Assembly (NCBI GenBank): GCA_951800645.1
Contig: CATOIK010000013.1
Coordinates: 1 to 64,000, forward strand
Direction: 5' to 3'
Length of the DNA: 64,000 bases
Origin: an uncultured Eubacteriales bacterium
Lineage (GTDB): Bacteria; Bacillota; Clostridia; Lachnospirales; Lachnospiraceae
The notes under the pieces were generated by a model. The model did no database searches and was not told where the DNA came from. It saw only the letters and a list, made by a program, of their open reading frames with translations. The position numbers and the translations under genes were made by a program. This document shows positions 58,006 to 64,000 of the stretch, one piece after another; position 1 is the stretch's first letter; each line of letters begins with the position of its first letter.

Positions 58006-58656
58006 ATGATAAAAGCAGTCATTTTCGATATGGACGGGGTCATCATCGACAGTGAACCAGAATATTTAAAACTGAATTTGGAATTTGGACAAACCAAAAA
58101 CCCAAATATGAAACTGGAAGATCTTTTCGGCATGGTAGGTTCTTCCAGGGAAGACGCCTGGAGCTGCTTCGCCCAGGCTGTAGGAAACGGCCAGACATGG
58201 GAAAAGCTGCGGGATGAATTCCGCAGCTTCTGTGATGTATACGCCAGAATGGACTACCGCCGCATTTTCCGTCCGGAGGTGCCCGGCATTCTGGAAGAAT
58301 TAAAATCCATGGGCCTTCGCCTGGCGCTTGCCTCCTCCACCCAGATGCCCATTATTGAACGGGTGTTAGCAGAAAACAATATCCGCAGTTACTTTGAACT
58401 TCTGGTTTCAGGCGCTCAATTTAAACGAAGCAAACCAGACCCGGAAATCTACCACTATACTGCTGCCAGCCTGCATCTTCCGGAAGCAGAATGTCTGGCT
58501 GTAGAGGACTCCACCTTCGGCGTGACCGCTGCCTCCCTGGCCGGCTTAAAAATTGCCGCCCTCATTGACCATCGCTTTGATTTTGACCAGTCTCTGGCAG
58601 ATTTCCGGATGGAACGGCTGACAGAGGTGACCGATATTGCCAGACGGCTCCTCTGA
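58006..58656 (+). CDS. HAD-family phosphatase (beta-phosphoglucomutase-like)
   Basis: A 216-residue HAD subfamily IA enzyme with an alpha-helical cap. Motif I IFDMDGVIIDSEP (residues 6-18), motif II LALASSTQMP, motif III Lys in FKRSKPDPEIY, motif IV AVEDSTFGVTAA. The DxD-G-V-x-x-D-S-E-P form is shared by beta-phosphoglucomutases and 2-deoxyglucose-6-phosphatases, so the substrate is a sugar phosphate or similar. GGGGAG precedes the ATG. Convergent with uvrA. Confidence 0.9.
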   Translation: MIKAVIFDMDGVIIDSEPEYLKLNLEFGQTKNPNMKLEDLFGMVGSSREDAWSCFAQAVGNGQTWEKLRDEFRSFCDVYARMDYRRIFRPEVPGILEELKSMGLRLALASSTQMPIIERVLAENNIRSYFELLVSGAQFKRSKPDPEIYHYTAASLHLPEAECLAVEDSTFGVTAASLAGLKIAALIDHRFDFDQSLADFRMERLTEVTDIARRLL

Positions 58657-58763
58657 TTCAGGAGCCATGGCATCTGTTGTCAATTTAAAAACCGTTCCGT
58701 TGTACGCAAACGCCCTGTATTTCCGCTTCAGACGACTCCTCCACATGTTCCTTTTCTCCTCGA

Positions 58764-61589
58764 TCACTTCAAATACCGCTTCACATATTTTCCTGTGTAA
58801 GACTTGGGATTTGCTGCCACCTCCTCCGGCGTTCCCTTGGCAATCACGGTACCGCCCCGGTCTCCGCCTTCAGGGCCGATGTCGATCAAGTAGTCGGCGG
58901 CCTTGATCACATCCAGGTTATGTTCAATGACAATGACCGTATTACCGCCGTCTGACAGTCTCCGAAGAATCTCCACCAGCTTGTGGACATCTGCAAAATG
59001 CAGACCGGTCGTTGGCTCATCCAGAATATAAACCGTCTTTCCTGTGCCCCGCCGGCTCAACTCCGTAGCCAGCTTGATTCGCTGAGCCTCGCCGCCGGAC
59101 AACTGGGTAGACGGCTGTCCCAGACGAATATAGGACAGGCCTACATCGTTTAATGTGGAAATCTTCCGGTAGATGGAAGGAATATTTTCAAAGAAGTGCA
59201 TGGCCTCCTCTACCGTCATGTTCAGCACATCGTAAATACTCTTTCCCTTATACTTCACATCCAGAGTTTCCCGGTTGTACCGTTTGCCGCCGCAGACCTC
59301 GCAGGGCACATACACATCCGGCAGGAAATGCATCTCAATCTTGATGATGCCGTCTCCGGAGCAGGCCTCACAGCGTCCTCCTTTTACATTAAAGCTGAAC
59401 CGGCCCTTGTTGTAACCCTTTGCCTTGGCGTCCGATGTAGAAGCAAACAGATCCCGAATCATATCAAATACGCCGGTGTAGGTGGCCGGGTTGGAACGGG
59501 GCGTCCGCCCGATGGGGGACTGGTCGATGGCGATCACCTTATCTAACTGCTCCACCCCTTCCAGCTTCCTGAATTTTCCCGGAATAGTCCTGGCCCGGTT
59601 CAGCTTCCGCGCCAGAGCCTTGTAAAGGATTTCGTTCACAAGAGAGCTTTTTCCGGAACCGGAGACGCCGGTTACGCAGGTCATAACACCCAGTGGGAAA
59701 TCCACATCAATATTCTTTAAGTTGTTTTCTGCAGCGCCCTTAACTGTCAGCCGGCCAGTCGGCGTGCGCCGCTTCTCCGGCACCGGAATCTGAATCCTGC
59801 CGCTAAGGTAAGCGCCTGTAATAGAATCCTCGCACTGCATAATTTCTTCCGCCGTGCCAATGGCCACCACCTGACCGCCATGTTCTCCTGCCCCCGGACC
59901 AATGTCCACGATACAATCTGCCGCCCGCATGGTGTCCTCATCGTGTTCTACTACCAGCACCGTGTTGCCTAAATCCCGCAGATGGGTTAAAGTTGCCAGC
60001 AGCTTATCGTTGTCCCGCTGGTGCAGACCGATGCTGGGCTCGTCCAAAATATAGGCTACGCCCACCAGTCCGGAACCAATCTGGGTTGCCAGCCGGATTC
60101 GCTGGGCCTCGCCGCCGGACAAGGTTCCGGTAGCACGGGACAAGGACAGATATTCCAGACCCACATTCAGAAGAAAGTCCAGTCTGGCCTTAATCTCCTT
60201 TAAAATCTGAGCGCCGATAGACTCCTGCATGGGAGTCAGCACAAGTCCCCCTAAAAAATCCCGGCATTTGGCAATGGAAAGCTCCGTTACCTGATAGATA
60301 TTTAAGTCTCCCACAGTTACTGCCAGAGAGCTGGCTTTCAGCCGCTGGCCCTTGCAGACCTTACAGGGAGTAATCCGCATAAAGGTTTCATACTCTGCCT
60401 TGGTGGTTTCAGAATAAGTCTCCCGATAGCGGCGCTCTACATTCTTCACCAGACCTTCAAAGGCCACATCGTAGACCCCTTCCCCCCGCTGACCTTTGTA
60501 GTGAACCTTTACCTCCCGGCCTCCGGTGCCGTAAAGAAGCACATCCTGGATTTCCTGGGGATATTCCTCAAAGGGTGTGTCCAGATCAAATTTATAGGCC
60601 TCAGCCAGGGCGTCTAAAATAGCCCTGGTAAAGCTGCCCTTATCCGTACAGGACTGCCAGCCCAGCACCACTATGGCTCCCTGGGCGATGCTTAAGGATC
60701 GGTCCGGAATCATCAAATCTGCATCAAACTCCATCTTGTAGCCAAGACCAAAGCACTCAGGACAGGCGCCGAAAGGATTGTTGAAAGAGAAGCTTCTGGG
60801 CTCCACCTCCTCAATGCTGACGCCGCAGTCTGGGCAGGAAAAACTCATGCTGAAATTGATAGGTTCTCCATCGATTACATCTACGGTCATCAGCCCGTCT
60901 GCCAGGCCCATTACCGTCTCAATAGAGTCTGTCAGACGCTTCTCAATGCCTTCCTTTACCACCAGACGGTCCACCACAATCTCAATATTGTGCTTAATGT
61001 TTTTCTCCAGCTTGATTTCCTCTGACAGCTCATACATGCTGCCGTCAATCCGCACCCGCACATAACCGCTGCGGCGGGCCTGCTCCAACAGCTTCACATG
61101 CTCGCCCTTCCGGCCCCGCACCACCGGCGCCAGAAGCTGAAGCCGGGTCCGCTCCGGCAACCCCATAATCTGGTCTACCATCTGGTCTATAGTCTGCTTC
61201 TTGATTTCCCGTCCGCATTTGGGACAGTGGGGAATTCCGATTCTTGCATATAAAAGACGAAGATAGTCGTAAATCTCCGTTACCGTTCCAACCGTAGAAC
61301 GAGGATTCCGGTTGGTGGATTTCTGATCTATGGAGATAGCCGGGGAAAGTCCTTCAATGCTCTCCACATCCGGCTTTTCCATCTGCCCCAGGAACTGTCT
61401 GGCATAGGAGGATAAAGACTCCATATACCGCCGCTGTCCTTCTGCATATATGGTGTCAAACGCCAAGGAGGACTTTCCCGAACCGCTGAGGCCCGTAAGC
61501 ACCACCAGCTCATTTCTGGGAATATCCAAAGATATATTTTTCAGATTGTGCTCATTGGCACCTCGTATTTTAATATACTGTTTTGCCAT
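58764..61589 (-). CDS. uvrA: Excinuclease ABC subunit UvrA
   Basis: A 941-residue DNA damage sensor. Two ABC modules: Walker [15 protein letters not shown] (about 31-44) and [14 protein letters not shown] (about 640), signatures [16 protein letters not shown] and [16 protein letters not shown]. Zinc fingers include [15 protein letters not shown] with [10 protein letters not shown], and [18 protein letters not shown] with [10 protein letters not shown]. UvrB is not adjacent. A LexA box overlaps the -35 of its promoter, so it is SOS-inducible. About 110 bp without a gene follow it. Confidence 0.98.
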   Translation of the reverse strand: MAKQYIKIRGANEHNLKNISLDIPRNELVVLTGLSGSGKSSLAFDTIYAEGQRRYMESLSSYARQFLGQMEKPDVESIEGLSPAISIDQKSTNRNPRSTVGTVTEIYDYLRLLYARIGIPHCPKCGREIKKQTIDQMVDQIMGLPERTRLQLLAPVVRGRKGEHVKLLEQARRSGYVRVRIDGSMYELSEEIKLEKNIKHNIEIVVDRLVVKEGIEKRLTDSIETVMGLADGLMTVDVIDGEPINFSMSFSCPDCGVSIEEVEPRSFSFNNPFGACPECFGLGYKMEFDADLMIPDRSLSIAQGAIVVLGWQSCTDKGSFTRAILDALAEAYKFDLDTPFEEYPQEIQDVLLYGTGGREVKVHYKGQRGEGVYDVAFEGLVKNVERRYRETYSETTKAEYETFMRITPCKVCKGQRLKASSLAVTVGDLNIYQVTELSIAKCRDFLGGLVLTPMQESIGAQILKEIKARLDFLLNVGLEYLSLSRATGTLSGGEAQRIRLATQIGSGLVGVAYILDEPSIGLHQRDNDKLLATLTHLRDLGNTVLVVEHDEDTMRAADCIVDIGPGAGEHGGQVVAIGTAEEIMQCEDSITGAYLSGRIQIPVPEKRRTPTGRLTVKGAAENNLKNIDVDFPLGVMTCVTGVSGSGKSSLVNEILYKALARKLNRARTIPGKFRKLEGVEQLDKVIAIDQSPIGRTPRSNPATYTGVFDMIRDLFASTSDAKAKGYNKGRFSFNVKGGRCEACSGDGIIKIEMHFLPDVYVPCEVCGGKRYNRETLDVKYKGKSIYDVLNMTVEEAMHFFENIPSIYRKISTLNDVGLSYIRLGQPSTQLSGGEAQRIKLATELSRRGTGKTVYILDEPTTGLHFADVHKLVEILRRLSDGGNTVIVIEHNLDVIKAADYLIDIGPEGGDRGGTVIAKGTPEEVAANPKSYTGKYVKRYLK

Positions 61590-61670
61590 AGTTGAAACCT
61601 TTCTTCACTCAACATTTCTGCCTGCTGCAATCCGTCTCCGCCTGGAAAACCGGCAGAAACAGCCATACAC

Positions 61671-61699
61671 ATCATATCACAGCTTTTGCGTTTTTGCAA
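61671..61699 (-). promoter_or_regulatory. Promoter of uvrA
   Basis: TTGCAA (61699-61694), 17 bp, TATGAT (61676-61671), about 80 bp before the uvrA start. Confidence 0.8.
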
Positions 61700-61710
61700 A
61701 CATTTGTTCG
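61697..61710. promoter_or_regulatory. LexA (DinR) box of uvrA
   Basis: CGAACAAATGTTTG on the minus strand fits the Firmicute SOS consensus CGAAC-N4-GTTYG and overlaps the first bases of the -35 box. Confidence 0.88.
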
Positions 61711-61765
61711 TTTTTTATTCACATCTTCGCCACAGTCCAACCTTGTATCTTCCAGCATGCATGGT

Positions 61766-61796
61766 TAAAAAAGAGGGCCGCCAACTGACTGCCCTC
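61766..61796 (-). terminator. Terminator of ftsH
   Basis: GAGGGC and GCCCTC arms with a 12-base loop, followed by six T residues on the minus strand, 18 bp past the ftsH stop. Confidence 0.85.
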
Positions 61797-61813
61797 TCTG
61801 AAACGATCTATTC

Positions 61814-63778
61814 TTACTCTGTTGCTGCAGATCCTGCTGCCTCTGCAGTTTTTTCTGCTTTTTCCGGCACCTCTCCCCTGTGAAGAATCTCCATAAATTC
61901 CTCTCCGGTGATGGTCTCCCGCTCCAGCAGATATGCTGCAATTTCGTTCAGCTTTCCTGCATTGTCTTTTAAAATCTGCATAGCCTTGTCATACTGGGTT
62001 TTTACAATCCGGATGACTTCCTCGTCTACCATTCTGGCAGTCTCAGGAGAACAGGTCATAGATGTATCTGCGCTTAAGTAAGGATTGTTTACCGTCTCAA
62101 GCGCCACCATACCGAACTGGTCGCTCATGCCGTACCTGGTTACCATAGCTCTGGCAATCCGGGTGGCCTGTTCAATGTCATTGGCTGCGCCGGTAGTGAC
62201 AGAGCCGAACATAAACTCCTCTGCTGCCCGGCCGCCAGTAAAGGTGGCAATCTTATTCAGCGCTTCTTCCTTACTCATAAGGAACCGCTCGCCCTCGTCC
62301 ACCTGCATGGTGTAGCCCAATGCGCCGGAGGTACGGGGGATAATGGTAATCTTATGAACCGGAGCGCTGTGGCTCTGACAGGCAGCTACCAGCGCATGCC
62401 CCACCTCGTGGTAGGACACAATCCGCTTCTCATCCATGGAAACGCCGGCGTCCTTCCGCTGATAGCCTGCGATAACTACCTCTACACTTTCTTCCAGATC
62501 TTCCTGACTTACTACGCTGCGTCCCTGACGGACTGCCCGCAAAGCGCCTTCGTTGATAATATTTGCCAGTTCTGCGCCGCTGGCGCCAGAGGTAGCCCGG
62601 CCAATAGCGTCAAAGTCCACATTGTCCGATAGCTTCACCGCATTGGCATGGACCTTTAAAATGGCAATACGGCCTTTTAAATCCGGCAGTTCCACCGGAA
62701 TTCTCCGGTCAAAACGGCCAGGCCGCAAAAGCGCCTTGTCCAAAGACTCCGGCCGGTTGGTAGCTGCTAAAATTACCACGCCTTTCTTTCCGTCAAAACC
62801 GTCCATCTCAGTCAGCAACTGGTTCAAGGTCTGCTCCCGCTCATCGTTTCCGGAAAATCCGCCGTTGTCCCGCTTCTTGCCGATGGTATCAATCTCATCA
62901 ATGAATACGATACAGGGAGCTTTTTCATTGGCCTGCTTAAACAGGTCCCGGACCTTGGCTGCCCCCATACCTACAAACATCTCCACAAACTCAGAGCCGG
63001 AAATGGAAAAGAAGGGCACATGAGCCTCTCCTGCCACAGCCTTGGCAAGCAAGGTTTTACCGGTTCCAGGCGGGCCCACCAAAAGGGCGCCTTTAGGCAG
63101 AGATGCGCCAATATCTGCATACTTCTGAGGATTGTGAAGGAAATCCACAATCTCTTTTAAGGCCTCCTTGGCCTCTTCCTGACCGGCTACATCTGCAAAG
63201 GTCTTTCCGGTTTCTGTCTCCGCATAAATCTTGGCGTTGGATTTTCCAAAAGTCATGGCATTTCCCATGCCGCCGCCCATCCGCTTCATCATCATGCGGC
63301 TGAGCAGATGGCCCAGAGCCACAAAAATCAGAATCGGGAGAATATAATTCAGGAAAAATATTTCAAATGCCGACGCCCGCTCCGGAATTGGCTCGCCAAA
63401 GGTAATGCCTTTTCCAATAAGCCGCTCTGTCAGCTTATCGTCCGGCCAGACGCCGGTTTTGTAGGCCCGGTACATCTTCGTCTGTTCTTCGATACCCATG
63501 GCTTTCGCCAGAATTCGTACCTTCTGCCGCTGCTCCTCCGGTATTTCCTCCACCGTCCAGAATGAAAGCTGATCCTCCGTCTGTTCCACTGCCGTAACCT
63601 GGCCGCTGTCCAACATCTCCAGGAACTGGTCATAGCTGACCTCCGTGGCAGCTTCCATCTGCTTCGTGAAAGAGGGAATCACCACTATGTTTATAACCAA
63701 CAGAACCAGCAGAGCAATTCCGTAATAATACAGCAGCTTTTTCGGAGGCCCCTTAGGATCCTCATTTTTAACACCCAT
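61814..63778 (-). CDS. ftsH: ATP-dependent zinc metalloprotease FtsH
   Basis: A 654-residue membrane AAA+ protease. Two membrane helices (about 16-36 and 133-157) flank an extracytoplasmic domain. The AAA module has Walker A VGPPGTGKTLLAKAVAG, pore loop FVEMFVGMGAAKVRDL, Walker B CIVFIDEIDTIG and SRH LLRPGRFDRRI. The zinc site is YHEVGHALVAA, with the third ligand in GAANDIEQATRIARAM. The C-terminus is short and Ala/Glu-rich. It degrades misassembled membrane proteins and some regulators. Single-gene transcript with its own promoter and terminator. Confidence 0.98.
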   Translation of the reverse strand: MGVKNEDPKGPPKKLLYYYGIALLVLLVINIVVIPSFTKQMEAATEVSYDQFLEMLDSGQVTAVEQTEDQLSFWTVEEIPEEQRQKVRILAKAMGIEEQTKMYRAYKTGVWPDDKLTERLIGKGITFGEPIPERASAFEIFFLNYILPILIFVALGHLLSRMMMKRMGGGMGNAMTFGKSNAKIYAETETGKTFADVAGQEEAKEALKEIVDFLHNPQKYADIGASLPKGALLVGPPGTGKTLLAKAVAGEAHVPFFSISGSEFVEMFVGMGAAKVRDLFKQANEKAPCIVFIDEIDTIGKKRDNGGFSGNDEREQTLNQLLTEMDGFDGKKGVVILAATNRPESLDKALLRPGRFDRRIPVELPDLKGRIAILKVHANAVKLSDNVDFDAIGRATSGASGAELANIINEGALRAVRQGRSVVSQEDLEESVEVVIAGYQRKDAGVSMDEKRIVSYHEVGHALVAACQSHSAPVHKITIIPRTSGALGYTMQVDEGERFLMSKEEALNKIATFTGGRAAEEFMFGSVTTGAANDIEQATRIARAMVTRYGMSDQFGMVALETVNNPYLSADTSMTCSPETARMVDEEVIRIVKTQYDKAMQILKDNAGKLNEIAAYLLERETITGEEFMEILHRGEVPEKAEKTAEAAGSAATE

Positions 63779-63809
63779 TTTTTATCTCCTTTGTGCACTA
63801 ATAGTAATG

Positions 63810-63815
63810 ATTATA
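63810..63815 (-). promoter_or_regulatory. -10 box of the ftsH promoter
   Basis: TATAAT on the minus strand, 32 bp before the ftsH start. The expected -35 region falls within the upstream gene's terminator hairpin (TTTTTA 17 bp upstream), so no good -35 is visible. Confidence 0.5.
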
Positions 63816-63817
63816 CA

Positions 63818-63846
63818 ACAAAAGCGGAGGTTTAAAAACCCCCGCT
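63818..63846 (-). terminator. Terminator of the gene upstream of ftsH
   Basis: AGCGGGGGTTT pairs with AAACCTCCGCT (11 bp, one G-U), followed by TTTGTTG on the minus strand. Confidence 0.75.
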
Positions 63847-63895
63847 GTCTAAAATCTTTCTAAACACTTTATAAAACTCTGATTTTTACACTTGC

Positions 63896-64000
63896 TTATT
63901 CCGGCACCACCGGCACTGCGTCTGCCGGAATGGGGCAGACAAAGCCTGACGCAGTCCGCCGTTCAAACTCTGCTCTGGCCTCCTTAAGCAGCTCCGGATT
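63896..64000 (-). CDS. C-terminal 34 residues of an unidentified protein
   Basis: The frame is open from the right edge to a TAA and reads NPELLKEARAEFERRTASGF, then VCPIPADAVPVVPE. A good terminator follows 50 bp later, so it is a genuine gene end. The segment is too short to assign; in Clostridia tilS and hpt often precede ftsH, but this tail does not obviously match either. Confidence 0.5.
   Translation of the reverse strand, partial: NPELLKEARAEFERRTASGFVCPIPADAVPVVPE

Noticed and set aside
58546-58767. 73-residue minus-strand frame directly after uvrA, with a GAGGAG site before an internal ATG
   Set aside because: Half of it is antisense to the conserved HAD gene and the rest resembles no family I know; the ribosome-site match may be chance.
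1-64000. CRISPR arrays, prophage, insertion sequences, rRNA operons
   Set aside because: No direct-repeat/spacer pattern, no transposase, integrase or phage structural protein, and no rRNA sequence was recognised. The only tandem array (12576-12686) has no spacers.

Overview
The window reads as a chromosomal segment of an anaerobic, low-to-mid GC Firmicute, most likely a gut Lachnospiraceae of the Clostridium clostridioforme / Enterocloster type. This is inferred from protein style (QueH, HPr, RpoD, FtsH, SdaAA/AB, Rrf2, TcdA, CmpB-type membrane protein), strong AGGAGG ribosome binding sites, classical Firmicute promoters and a Firmicute-type LexA box. No phage, transposase, CRISPR array or rRNA is present; there is one tRNA-Pro(GGG).

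Layout. 1-2.9 kb: a LysR regulator, then an iron alcohol dehydrogenase / cupin / carboxymuconolactone decarboxylase-like operon whose promoter looks MerR-controlled, with an orphan MerR C-terminal fragment beside it. 3.1-7.1 kb: AT-richer accessory DNA with a broken RibD/DHFR-like gene, an AraC-GyrI regulator, a stand-alone GyrI-like protein, a YjbR/MmcQ protein and a WYL regulator. 7.1-13.5 kb: RlmD, a ProX-type editing protein, aminopeptidase P, dihydrolipoamide dehydrogenase and a Cof-type HAD phosphatase, with a 16-bp tandem repeat between the last two. 13.6-16.1 kb: tRNA-Pro abutting a truncated DUF4258-like gene, an FAD/Rieske oxidoreductase, and a decayed MATE-efflux/MerR locus whose regulator is split by a ~124-bp hairpin-rich repeat. 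16.1-17.7 kb: a GntR regulator and a gluconate-5-dehydrogenase-like SDR.

18.1-26.8 kb is the most coherent unit: one operon, guanine deaminase - adenine deaminase - NCS2 purine permease - three-subunit xanthine dehydrogenase, for purine uptake and breakdown to xanthine/urate. Its leader carries a guanine-class purine aptamer with a shortened P2. By hand folding, the expression platform looks like an ON switch: a 9-bp pairing between P3/L3 and a downstream strand followed by U residues would be broken by ligand. A PRTase-like gene is divergent from it.

28-43.8 kb is mostly housekeeping: serine dehydratase, a GT51 transglycosylase, HPr, RpoD-QueH, MutY-BirA, ArgF-patatin, SPFH-NfeD, TrmH, NAD synthetase, Rrf2 and TcdA. 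43.8-52.7 kb is a cell-envelope block: a six-gene Ytr-like ABC system (GntR, two ATPases, two permeases and an HlyD adaptor) under a YtrA-type operator, then an SdpR-SdpI pair and LrgAB. 52.9-64 kb: GNAT, Mrp/NBP35, a small alarmone synthetase, an XRE regulator, PurC, a CmpB-type membrane protein, a HAD phosphatase, SOS-controlled UvrA, FtsH, and the 3' end of one more gene.

Three full-length copies of the ~124-bp hairpin repeat (15.9, 18.0 and 27.9 kb) form a small dispersed family; one copy sits inside a former coding sequence, so the family has moved.
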